The notes: generated by a model from the sequence alone, not told the origin. A stretch of 37,523 nucleotides of DNA from Nitrospinota bacterium (GCA_035528715.1 DATKYB010000044.1:1-37523); one strand, 5' to 3'; positions 14,758-24,330 are shown, counted from the stretch's first letter. Program-made: numbers and translations.

Positions 14758-15168
14758 TTAATAGAGAAGAGAGAGGTTTTGGAGGTAAATTGGTCGAGAT
14801 CGGTTTTTTACTCTAATATGAAGATATCCTTCCGAGCCTTTGAGTAGATGGGTATTTGAGATGGTATCATTTACAATGATAATTATGGAGTTAGGATTTC
14901 GGGGTTCCATCCTGACAAGCAGGGTAGAAGAGTCGGGTATATCAAGCGTTCTGCAATTTTCCATGTCACAGGGGTTTCCATGAGTCCCAGAACAGGACCG
15001 GTGGATTGAAGAAATTAATTTTGCCTCTGCATCTTCTTGAAGGCCTAGCATATAAGAATCCTTGCAGCAGTCTCCTATGCAACCGTCTTGGGTTGCCATA
15101 CTATTTGAGAAAAAACTGATGCTCAGAAGCAGGGCAAGTATAACGGAAAATATTTTTCGAGTTACCAT
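14758..15168 (-). CDS. exported cysteine-rich protein, unknown
   Basis: 136 residues. The signal peptide MVTRKIFSVILALLLSISFF (cleaved near 25, after SMA) starts at an ATG preceded by AAAGGGTG; an upstream in-frame start at 15231 would overlap the promoter and is rejected. The mature protein begins with CIGDCC and contains further Cys at CSGTHGNPCDMENC, then a β-rich C-terminus. Six to eight Cys suggest disulfides or metal binding. It lies upstream of, and on the same strand as, the iron-ABC operon, 143 bp away, and may share its regulation. Confidence 0.65.
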   Translation of the reverse strand: MVTRKIFSVILALLLSISFFSNSMATQDGCIGDCCKDSYMLGLQEDAEAKLISSIHRSCSGTHGNPCDMENCRTLDIPDSSTLLVRMEPRNPNSIIIIVNDTISNTHLLKGSEGYLHIRVKNRSRPIYLQNLSLLY

Positions 15169-15202
15169 TATCACCCTTTTCAATTCATCATTTAAAGATG
15201 GA

Positions 15203-15231
15203 ATATTAGAACTCCAACTCCTCATTGTCAA
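15203..15231 (-). promoter_or_regulatory. sigma-70-type promoter for the Cys-rich protein
   Basis: On the minus strand TTGACA (15226-15231), 17-bp spacer, TAATAT (15203-15208). Near-consensus. Its -35 lies in one arm of the 15226-15270 inverted repeat. Confidence 0.65.
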
Positions 15232-15270
15232 TAGAAAAGGCGTTGTTTTTCCATAATTTTTCTATTGACA
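15226..15270. promoter_or_regulatory. perfect inverted repeat, possible operator
   Basis: TGTCAATAGAAAA (15226-15238) is mirrored by TTTTCTATTGACA (15258-15270). Each arm contains a TTGACA reading outward. The left arm overlaps the -35 of the Cys-rich gene, so a dimeric regulator here would block it. Confidence 0.45.
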
Positions 15271-15426
15271 TCCATCTTATATTTTCTTTCTCGGTATAAG
15301 GGATTTGGTTCCTCCAGAATCTTGGAAAGAAGAAGTTGGAACTTTTGACTATTAAAACCAGCAATCTTCAGACAGTGTCAATTTTAGTCAGAATTTTGAC
15401 ACTAATCTTGGATAAATGTTAGATTT

Positions 15427-15550
15427 TTGACATATTTTAAAACCTATGATAAACTGATAAAAGTAGCGATAAATCTCCTATCCCTTTAAAACTAAAAGGT
15501 CTATTATATTTATTTATTATGCTGCTCTTCAATTGGAATGAATATTGCGT
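15427..15550 (+). promoter_or_regulatory. duplicated upstream region, copy 2, with two promoter motifs
   Basis: Shares AACCTATGATAAA, CTATCCCTTTAAAACTAAAAG, CTCTTCAATTG and GGAATGAATATTGC with 11050-11165. A sigma-70-like pair TTGACA (15427-15432)-N17-TAAACT (15450-15455) is present here only, and GG-N10-GC (15535-15548) has sigma-54 spacing. No protein gene follows; the hairpin at 15585 does. Confidence 0.4.
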
Positions 15551-15584
15551 ATAAAAGTAAATGTACCCTCCTTTCTTTATCGTT

Positions 15585-15638
15585 TTGAGCCACATTCTCT
15601 TATTTGAATGTGCTCCAGGAAAAAAGAATGTGGCTCAA
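15585..15638 (+). ncRNA. 14-bp stem hairpin, candidate small RNA element
   Basis: TTGAGCCACATTCT (15585-15598) pairs perfectly with AGAATGTGGCTCAA (15625-15638) over a 26-nt loop, which holds a second partial copy GAATGTGCTC. It lies about 37 bp after the GG-N10-GC site in a 620-bp gap without a credible protein gene. No T run follows, so it is not a standard terminator. Confidence 0.3.
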
Positions 15639-15789
15639 GATCTAACTATAATATTTATAAAAAGATTCCTCCTTATTTCAATCCTTTCAAATTGTATATT
15701 TTGTTACATTATAACGCTTCAGTATGCTAAGTGATTGAAATAGTTATTTTTATTTTTTTAAATTTCAATTTTTGCTTGGTTTTAAAATC

Positions 15790-16272
15790 TTAGAAGAGGG
15801 GCATATATTGTGATTTCGCAACATAATAGTTATCACCAGCTTTGATAACGAAATTTCCAGATTCTGTTTCCATATATACCGTAGAAGCGGGTTTTTCTAT
15901 TCTTTCTAAAGTCATAATTTTGATATGATCTTTCAATGATTTTATGGTATCTCCTGTCTTTAAATTCTCTACTTTAATCCATTTTGATTGATTTTCTTTC
16001 AGTACAAGTATGTGGTGGTCATTCGTAATAAATAGTCTTTGATTTATGGAGTAATAGTATGTTCTAGGATTATTTTTAACGATTTTAGTTATTTTTGTAT
16101 TGATAATCCTATTGTTGTTAATGTCCAATGATTGGATTGCATCACCCACCACTAAATCTTGAATCTTTACTAGATTTCCATTTTTTCCTACAACTAAACT
16201 ATCATGTAACAGAGAAGCTTTTTTAACATCACAACCTTTTTCATGATGAAATTTATATTCGTCCATAATCAT
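15790..16272 (-). CDS. stand-alone Hint (hedgehog/intein) domain protein
   Basis: About 160 residues made of one Hint fold. It has the block-A-like start GCDVKKASLLHDSLVV with catalytic-type Cys, then IQDLVVGDAIQSLD, the block-B-like TNDHHILVL, IKVENLKTGDTIKSL, and a final VYMETESGNFVIKAG strand pair. The intein-type C-terminal His-Asn is absent (the chain ends YYVAKSQYMPLF), so splicing is unlikely, though N-S shift and cleavage might remain. Only about 13 residues precede the Cys and there is no downstream toxin or extein. ATGs at 16272 and 16266 are both possible, with no good ribosome-binding site; a TTG at 16314 is less likely. Confidence 0.7.
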   Translation of the reverse strand: MIMDEYKFHHEKGCDVKKASLLHDSLVVGKNGNLVKIQDLVVGDAIQSLDINNNRIINTKITKIVKNNPRTYYYSINQRLFITNDHHILVLKENQSKWIKVENLKTGDTIKSLKDHIKIMTLERIEKPASTVYMETESGNFVIKAGDNYYVAKSQYMPLF

Positions 16273-16595
16273 CTTTTGTCTGTTATTCAGAGTAAAGATA
16301 AGAATGAAATACAACTTTTAAGGTAACGATTCAAAATTTTATGAGAGGGAATCCAAACCAAAAACTTATCTGGATTTTTAGTAGTACTAGAATAGGAAAT
16401 TGGATCTCATTTATTTGGATTTTATCAATCGGATAAAATAGAGTCAATTTGTTTTTACAGCTTTAGTCAATATTTTTTTGCGTTTTTTTGTTTTAATCCT
16501 TTGTATTTCTGTTACAATATGATTGTTTTTTTACCGACTTTGCATAAGAATTCTTTAGATTTTTGATATTAATCATTGAGATCTAAGGAGAAAAA

Positions 16596-17924
16596 ATGGA
16601 GTCTTTTTTAAACAGAGTTTTTAAAATTAGTGAGCTCAACACAGATATAAAAACAGAGGTACGCGCTGGTGTAACAACCTTTATGACCATGTCCTATATT
16701 ATCTTTGTTCAGCCTGCGGTTCTTTCTGTTGCAGGTATGGATTTTGGGGCGGTAATGGTTGCAACATGTCTCTCAAGCGCGGTTGCCACCTTTCTTATGG
16801 CCTTTCTGGCAAATTATCCTATTGCTCTTGCACCAGCCATGGGACACAACTTTTTCTTTGTTTTTACTGTGGTACTTGCGATGAAGATACCTTGGGAAAG
16901 TGCTCTTGGGGCAATATTTATTTCCGGCTCCCTCTTTGTGCTCATTTCTGTCCTTGGTTTTATAGATAAAATAATCTTAGCTGTTCCAGAGACATTAAAA
17001 AACGCTATTGCAGTGGGAATTGGTCTCCTTATCGCTGTGGTTGGGCTGGAATGGTCTGGACTTGTTGTTGACAGTCCAGGGACCTTAGTCACTCTGGGAA
17101 ACCTCAAGAGTCCTCCTGTAATCCTATCCCTCTTTGGCATCGCCCTCATAGCCATTTTATTATCCCTTAGGGTTAAAGGGGCTATTCTTTGGGGGATATT
17201 AGCCACTGCTCTAGCGGGCCTCCCTTTTGGTATGGTAAAATATCATGGTATTATAAGTAAGCCTCCCTCACTTCTCCCCACATTATTTAAACTTGATATA
17301 ATGGGTGCTTTTGATTTAGGAATCATTACTGTTGTATTTATCTTTTTCTTTTTAGACCTCTTTGATACGGTTGGTACCTTAATTGGCGTGGGTCAGGAAG
17401 CCGGCTTTATAAGAAATGGAAAACTCCCAAGGGCAAAAGGTGCCTTTTTGGCGGATGCTATAGGAACCGTTCAAGGAGCCCTTCTGGGAACCACGACAAT
17501 TACCAGCTATATTGAGAGCCTTGCTGGCATTTCTGAGGGAGGCAGGTCAGGCCTGGCGAATATCATCACTGCTCTTTTATTTCTTATATCTATCTTCTTT
17601 TATCCCCTAGCTAAGATGATAGGAGGGGGTTTTCAGGTATCAGAAGGAAATATACTCTATCCTGTTACTGCTCCTGTTCTAGTAATAATAGGAAGTATCA
17701 TGTTAAGAAGAACATCAGAGATACCCTGGAAAGATTACACAGAGGCGATACCAGCATTCTTAACACTAATTATTATGCCTCTTACCTTTAGTATAACAGA
17801 GGGAATTGCCTTTGGTTTTATATCCTATTCGCTTCTCAAACTCGTCTCTGGCAGAAGAAGAGAGGTACACTGGCTTATCCATCTCTTCGCAATCCTCTTT
17901 GTTATTCGTTACGCATTTGTTTAG
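16596..17924 (+). CDS. AzgA-type purine permease (NCS2 family)
   Basis: 442 residues, about 12-14 membrane helices. Family signatures: the N-terminal EVRAGVTTFMTMSYIIFVQP, the helix-3 segment ALAPAMGHNFFF (usually APGMGLNAFF) and FDTVGTLIGVGQEAGF. This is the adenine/guanine/hypoxanthine proton symporter group; specificity cannot be read from sequence. The Gly-to-Ala and Leu-to-His changes in the substrate-site motif are slightly unusual. AAGGAG precedes the ATG. No purine riboswitch is visible upstream. Confidence 0.88.
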   Translation: MESFLNRVFKISELNTDIKTEVRAGVTTFMTMSYIIFVQPAVLSVAGMDFGAVMVATCLSSAVATFLMAFLANYPIALAPAMGHNFFFVFTVVLAMKIPWESALGAIFISGSLFVLISVLGFIDKIILAVPETLKNAIAVGIGLLIAVVGLEWSGLVVDSPGTLVTLGNLKSPPVILSLFGIALIAILLSLRVKGAILWGILATALAGLPFGMVKYHGIISKPPSLLPTLFKLDIMGAFDLGIITVVFIFFFLDLFDTVGTLIGVGQEAGFIRNGKLPRAKGAFLADAIGTVQGALLGTTTITSYIESLAGISEGGRSGLANIITALLFLISIFFYPLAKMIGGGFQVSEGNILYPVTAPVLVIIGSIMLRRTSEIPWKDYTEAIPAFLTLIIMPLTFSITEGIAFGFISYSLLKLVSGRRREVHWLIHLFAILFVIRYAFV

Positions 17925-18019
17925 AAGATATTCTGGCTTATTTAGCCTCCCTCTTATCCCTCTCATTTTAAATTTTATTGAAAGATATAGGGAATCATAA
18001 TACATTGTAATTATAAACA

Positions 18020-19051
18020 GTGTATGGTAAAGATTTCAAAACACTAAGAAAAAATATGGAGTTTTTTATAGATAGGTTTGATGCTGCTAAAAGGCTGGCT
18101 GAAAGTTACAAGGAGAATTCATTGTCAAAAGAAAAAAAGATTGCCCTAATTAAATCCCGTATCGAAGAGGCTTATTTCATGATGAAAGAGTGTTCTCTCT
18201 GTCCCCGAAAATGTGGGGTTAATCGGTTAGAGGATGAGAAGGGATTTTGCAAATTGGGTAGGGAACTTATGATATCCAGCCATAATATCCATTATGGCGA
18301 AGAACCGCCAATCTCTGGCAAGAAGGGTTCAGGGACAATCTTCTTTACCTCCTGCACAATGAGTTGTGTATTCTGTCAAAATTATCCCATTAGTCAATTG
18401 AGGCATGGAAACATCATTCATTCCTCACAACTTGCAGAAATTATGGTCTGGCTTTTCCATAAAGGGGCACATAATATAAATCTGGTAACCCCAGCACACC
18501 AGACGCCGATGATTCTAGAATCTATTCTCAAGGCAATGGAAAGTGGATTGGATATACCTATTGTATTTAATTCCGGAGGATACGAATCAATCGACGTCCT
18601 AAAGCTTTGGGGAGGCATAGTGGATATTTACCTCCCTGATATGAAGTATTCTGATGAAAAACATGCTATGAAATATTCTTTAGCTTCAAATTATCCCGAG
18701 ACGAATAAAAGGGCTATACTTGAGATGTACAGACAGGTTGGAAGACTGGTTATTAATGAAGATGGTATAGCTGAGAGGGGACTTTTAATAAGGCATCTTA
18801 TTCTTCCCAAGAATATTGCTGGAACCGAGAAGATTTTAAGATTTATCTCTGAAGAGATTTCACCAAGTACATACATAAGTCTTATGAGTCAATATTTTCC
18901 AGCACATAAAGCTTTGAAAATAGATGAGTTAAGAAAAAAAACGAATAAACAGGAATATGAACAGGCTCTTTCTCTTATGGAAAAATTCGGTTTAGAGAAT
19001 GGGTGGGTTCAGGTAAAAAGTTTTTTAGGGAAAAAAGTAAAATGGGCTTAA
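18020..19051 (+). CDS. radical SAM protein, PflX/COG1313 type
   Basis: 343 residues from a GTG; an ATG 12 codons in (18056) is an alternative and neither has a strong ribosome-binding site. A conserved N-terminal Cys set (C58, C61, C65, C77: CSLCPRKCGVNR...GFC) precedes the radical-SAM cluster motif CTMSCVFCQN (C112, C116, C119). C-terminal features include ILPKNIAGTEKIL and a LMSQYFPAHKA segment typical of the PflA homologue PflX. It cleaves SAM to start radical chemistry; the substrate is not established for this subgroup. The stop lies 6 bp from the convergent TPR gene. Confidence 0.85.
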   Translation: MYGKDFKTLRKNMEFFIDRFDAAKRLAESYKENSLSKEKKIALIKSRIEEAYFMMKECSLCPRKCGVNRLEDEKGFCKLGRELMISSHNIHYGEEPPISGKKGSGTIFFTSCTMSCVFCQNYPISQLRHGNIIHSSQLAEIMVWLFHKGAHNINLVTPAHQTPMILESILKAMESGLDIPIVFNSGGYESIDVLKLWGGIVDIYLPDMKYSDEKHAMKYSLASNYPETNKRAILEMYRQVGRLVINEDGIAERGLLIRHLILPKNIAGTEKILRFISEEISPSTYISLMSQYFPAHKALKIDELRKKTNKQEYEQALSLMEKFGLENGWVQVKSFLGKKVKWA

Positions 19052-19057
19052 TATGAA

Positions 19058-20128
19058 CTATGCTTCTTGTTCCTTTTCAGGCTTAGGAATTTTACATAGA
19101 ATATTAACCTTTATTATCAATTCATTTATGGTTTCACTCAGATTCTTTCTTTCTAATTTCTTCGTTAATTGGATTAAGTTCTCACATCCCCTTTTATACT
19201 CATTCATCTTACCCAGCTTTTGATAAATGAGAGTCAGATAGTACTCAATTTCCATTTTTGCTTCTGGTCCTTTCCATCTACTTTCCTTTAAACGTTCTGC
19301 CAATTTATTAAAAATCAAAGTCGCCTCATCCCACCTCTTTAACTCAACAAGGATAATCCCCTTGTCTCTTATGGCATTGATATTTTCAGGATACTCACTT
19401 AATATCTCATTAGTGAAATGCAGGGCACTATCATATAGCCCTTCATTAAGAAGAATGGTAACCAGTGCTCCCTTTGCCTCAATCCTGGAGTAACTCCCTT
19501 GGGCTATTGCTCTCTGCATCTCATCAATCCCCTTTTGACGCTCATCCCCAAAAAAGGGCAGAAACCAGAGAACCCGGGATTTCACACTCCTCCAGTATTT
19601 ATAAACCCCTAATCCATAATAGGCATCATAAAGCTTTGGATTTATATCCAATGCCTTTTCGAGATAATCAGCACCCTTTACAGCATCTACGAATGCCCCA
19701 AACCAGTTACCCTTCTCAGTCTTATTGATAGCCCTATATCCATAGGACCCACCAAGATAAAAATAGGCCAGGTCATTATCTTTATCGTTCTTAACCAGTT
19801 TCTCTCCCTTTTCAATGGCCTCATTTATATAATAATCAAATTTATCATTAAAGACCATTGTTCTGTAATTCTGCATTAATACTTGATAAAGGGCAGCCGT
19901 ATAAAAATAGCCTATGGGGCTTTCTTTTTCTGAATCTATAATATTTCGAAAAGCCTTTAGTGCTTCGTCTGTTTTCTCCTTATTGACCTTATCAATACCT
20001 GTTTGAATGAGCATTTCTATTCGCTTGTCTATTTCTTTTTGAGCATAAAGGGAGAACGGAGCAAAAAGCCCTATAAATATGAAAGAAGTTATTGAAATTC
20101 TTATTATTATATTGAAGAAATGTAACAT
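19058..20128 (-). CDS. exported TPR-repeat protein
   Basis: 356 residues with an N-terminal signal/anchor (IIIRISITSFIFIGLFAPFSLYA) and helical repeats of TPR type through most of the chain (A-L-K-A-F-R-N-I-I, A-Y-F-Y-L-G-G-S-Y-G-Y, Y-D-A-Y-Y-G-L-G-V-Y-K-Y-W, A-I-R-D-K-G-I-I-L-V-E). The central YYGLGVYKYWRS-x-LWFLPFFGDER segment is characteristic of a group of uncharacterised envelope TPR proteins. ATG start without a clear ribosome-binding site; a TTGACA at 20191-20196 (minus strand) may be its -35. Likely a scaffold in the periplasm. Confidence 0.75.
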   Translation of the reverse strand: MLHFFNIIIRISITSFIFIGLFAPFSLYAQKEIDKRIEMLIQTGIDKVNKEKTDEALKAFRNIIDSEKESPIGYFYTAALYQVLMQNYRTMVFNDKFDYYINEAIEKGEKLVKNDKDNDLAYFYLGGSYGYRAINKTEKGNWFGAFVDAVKGADYLEKALDINPKLYDAYYGLGVYKYWRSVKSRVLWFLPFFGDERQKGIDEMQRAIAQGSYSRIEAKGALVTILLNEGLYDSALHFTNEILSEYPENINAIRDKGIILVELKRWDEATLIFNKLAERLKESRWKGPEAKMEIEYYLTLIYQKLGKMNEYKRGCENLIQLTKKLERKNLSETINELIIKVNILCKIPKPEKEQEA

Positions 20129-20295
20129 TATTATTTGGTCTTTAAAAATTTTTTACTGTCTTATTCAGCGTAAAGTAAACATAAAGTATTTGTCAAGTGA
20201 ATGTTGATAAAAAATATAGACGACCATATCAATCGGGGTAAATGGCCCTTTTTACTATTTCGCTCTTTTAATAATAAAGGGCTTTAAGAATATTA

Positions 20296-23200
20296 TTAAA
20301 AGATTTTTGGCCTGAAAAAATAGACCTTAGGATTGCCTGTTTTACCTTTTATACGTGCAATATCAACCTTGACGTATTTCGTTATCGCACTAGGGATTGT
20401 TTTCTTGATAATACCGAGGGGACCAGAGGCCAAATCCACACCAAAAGTAAAATCTATTTCATTTTTAAGATTATCCTCTGAACCGATGATATAGAAATCA
20501 AATCTGCCACCTTTGAACTTCATATCTAGATTGCTCTTTCCATCTTTGATTTTTGCTACTATCTCTCCCGTCTTAAAATCATAGCTTGTTGTTTGGAGAA
20601 AGGGAAAGACAACCGTTACATAAGCCGGTGCAGACTCTCCCCTTATGTATCCCTCATCTACTAACATTTTGGCATTGCCATAAAGTGATTTTATGATCTC
20701 CTCTTTATTATCGCCATGCCCTTTAAAATTAGCTTTAAAATCTACCTTATTTAATATATGAAGAGGGGGCAAGAAATAGTCGATAATCGGTTTTAGATTT
20801 TCATTTGCCTGAACGTCTTCAATATCCAGTTTTAGTTTAAACTCAGGCTTCTCTTTATTAAAGTCTATGAATGAAAAAATAAGGACAGAACCATTGTTCA
20901 TCCCAAACCTCAGCTCCTCAAAGTTAAAAACCCCATTTTTTAGATTCATCTTTCCCATTAGGTTGTTGAGTTCATATCTATTCGCATGAAGATTCTTGAT
21001 ACTTAGTTTTCCATAGACATCCGTATTTAATAGAAAATCAGAATTCTGATTGGAATCTTCAACTTGGGATTTTGAGATAGGCAACCACATTTCTTTTACA
21101 AGCATAAAAGGACTCAGATCGTTTAATTTTATGTTGCCTCCCTCTAATTCAAATCTTACCTTGGGCTTTAGTGAGTAATCATTAATCTGAGTTGAGAAGT
21201 TAAGTTCACTCTCGTTTAGCAAAAGACGCAAATTTTGAGTTATGATGACATCTGGGGTAAAACCTATTGTTCCATCAACCGCTATATTTAATTCATGTTT
21301 CCCCTGAGACTTTAAGACTGCATTATCAAATGTAATACTCCCTTTTAATTTAGGCATTTTAGCTTTTCCTTGAATATCGCTAAAAAACCTTATTTCCCCT
21401 TCAAATGAGGTCTCTTTAAAACCACTGTAGAACCTATCCAATGGCTTCAAATCTTTACATTTGCCTGCGACATTTAAGTCAAGATATTGAAAATCTTTTG
21501 ATGTCGAACCTTTTATGCGAAGACTCGATGTGTCAAGTGCAATCTTTAGAGAATTAAGACCAATGTCCTTTCCAATCCTTAGATTAAAAGATATATGGTT
21601 ACGAACACCTAACGGTTTTACAAAGCGTTCCTTATATGCAATCTCATTATTGGTTAGATCCATCGATCCGATAAGGGTATATTTTTTTCTTATACCCTTT
21701 ACATGCATTTCTGTTTTATTAACACCGGTTATTAACAGATCCTTAGGCAGAGGCAGTATCTTCTGGAAGTCAGAGATATTGAGAGTTGAACTACACCTGA
21801 TATCAAACCTTGATAGTCCCTCAACAAAGGCTATCTTACCTAATAGTTCTACTTTATGATGAGAAGATAAGAGGTTTATTTTGTTTATAGAAAAAATATT
21901 ATCAACAAGCTGAATATCATAGCTCAATCCAGCTTTTTCGTCAGAAGCCTTTATGAGATTTTCATTATATAACACCATGAATTCATTCAGGTCTGTACTT
22001 CCCTTTATTGTTAAGTTTTTCATGTTGCCAGTAAAGGAAAGATTATTTTTTATAGGACCTGAAACATTAATTTTATCAAATCTCTCCCTTATTTTCTCGA
22101 AAAATTTTGAGCTATCGCCCCCCAGTAACATTTTAATATCAATTTGTTGATCTCTTTTAAAATCTTTGATAATCCCTGAAACCTGTGCATTCAGAGAGTC
22201 AGAAGATAAAGCGATATTTTCTATAAAGAGATCCTTTTCTTTTGTTCTTAATCTGCAATTAATATTGACTATCTCGCCTTTTTCTTTGATAGAAGAATTG
22301 AGATATGAGAATTCTACATCGGACAGATCGGTAGTTCCTTCTATCAAAAGATTATCTGTACTTCCATTGAGTTTAATATTTGTTGAGGTCTTACCACTGT
22401 AATTAAATCGCGATGAACCTTTCTCTAATTCATTAATAAAATATTCAATGTCCAGCCTCATATTTAAAAAAGGCCTTACAGAGATATTCTCCAAAGACCC
22501 AGATAGTTTTAAATTTGAAAGTCCTGATTTTGCGATAAGTCTGTTCAGATTGATCTTATCTAATGAAACATTGTAAGACGAATCATAATCTAGTGTTAAT
22601 CCGTTTAATGATTTAGCCTCTTCACTTACTCCTGGTCTCTTAAAATCCAAATTTTTTATAACGATATTCCCAAAACTTCTGATATTTTCTTGGCCATCAA
22701 TATTTATATCTAAACTTCCTTTGACATTTTTGAGATTAAGTATAAAGGGTGTTTTTAACCAATCCTCGTCTAAGTTTTTAAAAACATCTAGCCCTTCAAA
22801 AGAGATTTTAGACTTAGCCACAATATTTTTTGGATCATATTTTCCATTTTTGAAGAGAGATATTGAACCTTTGCTTTTAATTCTCGCGGGCTTATCTTTA
22901 TCGATTATTTCAAATTTGACTTTATAGTTGATAGGGCTATTAATATCATCACTTTTTGCTTGAATATTTATTTTTCTCAGCTCAAAGCTATTTCCAGAGG
23001 TTAAATCTCTGTATTCTAAAGATCCATTTTCTAAAGAGATTTTAGAAACAAAAAAGATAAAGGGTTTTTTAAACAATGAATGAAAATTAAATTCTTTTTC
23101 AGTATCTCTTCTGATGTTAATCTTTGGTTCGATGATGGTTAAATCTTCTACTGAAAGTTGCCTTTTGAATAAAGGGATTAATCTTACATTGATATCAAAC

Positions 23201-23469
23201 ATCTTGATACTGACAATTTCTTCTGAAAGAGGTTCTTTTGTTTCTCTTATCAAGACATCATCTATTCTTATATGTCCCAATCTTGTTATAGAAATGTTAC
23301 CTAGGCTAAACTGTTGTGGAAATATTTGATTTAATCCACTGACGACTAAATTATTGATCCATTTGGTTGGAATGAGCTTCGGAAAGAATACAATTCCTGC
23401 AATTATGAGTATTATTAAAGATATGATGAGAAATCTCTTTAATAGACGAACCTTACCTTTTTCTTTCAA
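20296..23469 (-). CDS. AsmA-like/DUF748 envelope protein
   Basis: 1057 residues: one N-terminal membrane anchor (about 12-30) and a very long periplasmic part made of repetitive β-strands (I-x-G-S-T-D-L, L-N-G-S-T-D-N-L-L-I-E-G) typical of AsmA/TamB-like bridge proteins that carry phospholipids between membranes or affect outer-membrane assembly. The C-terminal part has the AsmA_2-like segments LYGNAKMLVDEGYI and FKGGRFDFYIIGSED. The start is TTG with a perfect AAGGAGG 6 nt upstream. plsC ends 27 bp upstream on the same strand, which links it to lipid supply. Confidence 0.8.
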   Translation of the reverse strand: MKEKGKVRLLKRFLIISLIILIIAGIVFFPKLIPTKWINNLVVSGLNQIFPQQFSLGNISITRLGHIRIDDVLIRETKEPLSEEIVSIKMFDINVRLIPLFKRQLSVEDLTIIEPKINIRRDTEKEFNFHSLFKKPFIFFVSKISLENGSLEYRDLTSGNSFELRKINIQAKSDDINSPINYKVKFEIIDKDKPARIKSKGSISLFKNGKYDPKNIVAKSKISFEGLDVFKNLDEDWLKTPFILNLKNVKGSLDINIDGQENIRSFGNIVIKNLDFKRPGVSEEAKSLNGLTLDYDSSYNVSLDKINLNRLIAKSGLSNLKLSGSLENISVRPFLNMRLDIEYFINELEKGSSRFNYSGKTSTNIKLNGSTDNLLIEGTTDLSDVEFSYLNSSIKEKGEIVNINCRLRTKEKDLFIENIALSSDSLNAQVSGIIKDFKRDQQIDIKMLLGGDSSKFFEKIRERFDKINVSGPIKNNLSFTGNMKNLTIKGSTDLNEFMVLYNENLIKASDEKAGLSYDIQLVDNIFSINKINLLSSHHKVELLGKIAFVEGLSRFDIRCSSTLNISDFQKILPLPKDLLITGVNKTEMHVKGIRKKYTLIGSMDLTNNEIAYKERFVKPLGVRNHISFNLRIGKDIGLNSLKIALDTSSLRIKGSTSKDFQYLDLNVAGKCKDLKPLDRFYSGFKETSFEGEIRFFSDIQGKAKMPKLKGSITFDNAVLKSQGKHELNIAVDGTIGFTPDVIITQNLRLLLNESELNFSTQINDYSLKPKVRFELEGGNIKLNDLSPFMLVKEMWLPISKSQVEDSNQNSDFLLNTDVYGKLSIKNLHANRYELNNLMGKMNLKNGVFNFEELRFGMNNGSVLIFSFIDFNKEKPEFKLKLDIEDVQANENLKPIIDYFLPPLHILNKVDFKANFKGHGDNKEEIIKSLYGNAKMLVDEGYIRGESAPAYVTVVFPFLQTTSYDFKTGEIVAKIKDGKSNLDMKFKGGRFDFYIIGSEDNLKNEIDFTFGVDLASGPLGIIKKTIPSAITKYVKVDIARIKGKTGNPKVYFFRPKIF

Positions 23470-23496
23470 AATCGCCTCCTTGATTGATAAGATCTT

Positions 23497-24210
23497 TTAT
23501 GAATTTAGATCAGGATTCCAGTTATCTAATATTCTTTGTCTTACCTTTTCTGCGAGGGCATTCTTATCCTCTAAGGTATAGTTCTTGGTTTCTATTGGAG
23601 AATCTATGATAAAAGTAACTCTCGCTGGACTAAATCTTTTTTCCCCTTTTTTGATAATCTTTCCAGTTCCATTAATCGTTATTGGAACAATAGGAATGCC
23701 TGCCTTAATAGCCATTACAAAACCGCCTATTTTAAAAGAACCAATTCTATTATCAATACTTCTTGTTCCTTCTGGAAATATTAATAGGGATATTCCTTCC
23801 TTTATTTTTTTTACACCCTCTAATAAGCTTCGCACCCCATCTCTGGTATTGCTTCTATCAATACGAATATGTCTCGCTGTGGATAGATGCCAGCCAAGTA
23901 TAGGAATTCTAAACAGAGACTCTTTTGCTAAAAAGCTAAATTGAAAAGGTATAGAGGATAATAAGATGGGAATATCATAAAGACTTTGGTGATTTGGCAT
24001 TAATACAAATGTACCAAGAGAATTCAGATTCTCCAGACCTTTTACTTCTACCTTAATACCTGTAAATTTTAGTATAAACTTTCCCCAGTAGGTTGATATA
24101 AGATGCTGAATCTTTCCAGTTTTATCAAATAATGATGATATAACTGAAAGAGTCCCAAAGACAATCGTGAATATAACAATTATCAAAATAACCGTATAAT
24201 ACAAAAACAT
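23497..24210 (-). CDS. plsC: 1-acyl-sn-glycerol-3-phosphate acyltransferase
   Basis: 237 residues. It transfers an acyl chain to lysophosphatidic acid to make phosphatidic acid at the inner membrane. An N-terminal membrane helix is followed by the four acyltransferase blocks: NHQSLYD (catalytic H74, D79), RIDRSNTRDG (near 117), FPEGTRS (145-151) and IPIVPITI (about 173-180). Length fits the family. AGGAAAG precedes the ATG. First gene of a pair with the AsmA-like gene. Confidence 0.88.
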   Translation of the reverse strand: MFLYYTVILIIVIFTIVFGTLSVISSLFDKTGKIQHLISTYWGKFILKFTGIKVEVKGLENLNSLGTFVLMPNHQSLYDIPILLSSIPFQFSFLAKESLFRIPILGWHLSTARHIRIDRSNTRDGVRSLLEGVKKIKEGISLLIFPEGTRSIDNRIGSFKIGGFVMAIKAGIPIVPITINGTGKIIKKGEKRFSPARVTFIIDSPIETKNYTLEDKNALAEKVRQRILDNWNPDLNS

Positions 24211-24301
24211 AATTTTCTTTCCTGCAAGCTATTTTTTTAAGATTCCTTTGAAATTTAAATTTCTACAATCTTAAGGGTTTATTACCATTTTGAGTTTTTT
24301 A

Positions 24302-24330
24302 ATTATATCTTAATGGTAACCCCGTTGCAA
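24302..24330 (-). promoter_or_regulatory. sigma-70 promoter for plsC and the AsmA-like gene
   Basis: Minus strand TTGCAA (24325-24330), 17-bp spacer, TATAAT (24302-24307). Confidence 0.65.

Noticed and set aside
16315-16595. Purine riboswitch ahead of the AzgA-type permease
   Set aside because: The conserved purine-aptamer core is not present; only AT-rich DNA and a ribosome-binding site.
16814-17206. 130-codon minus-strand frame inside the purine permease
   Set aside because: Shadow of a conserved membrane-protein gene; no start signals.
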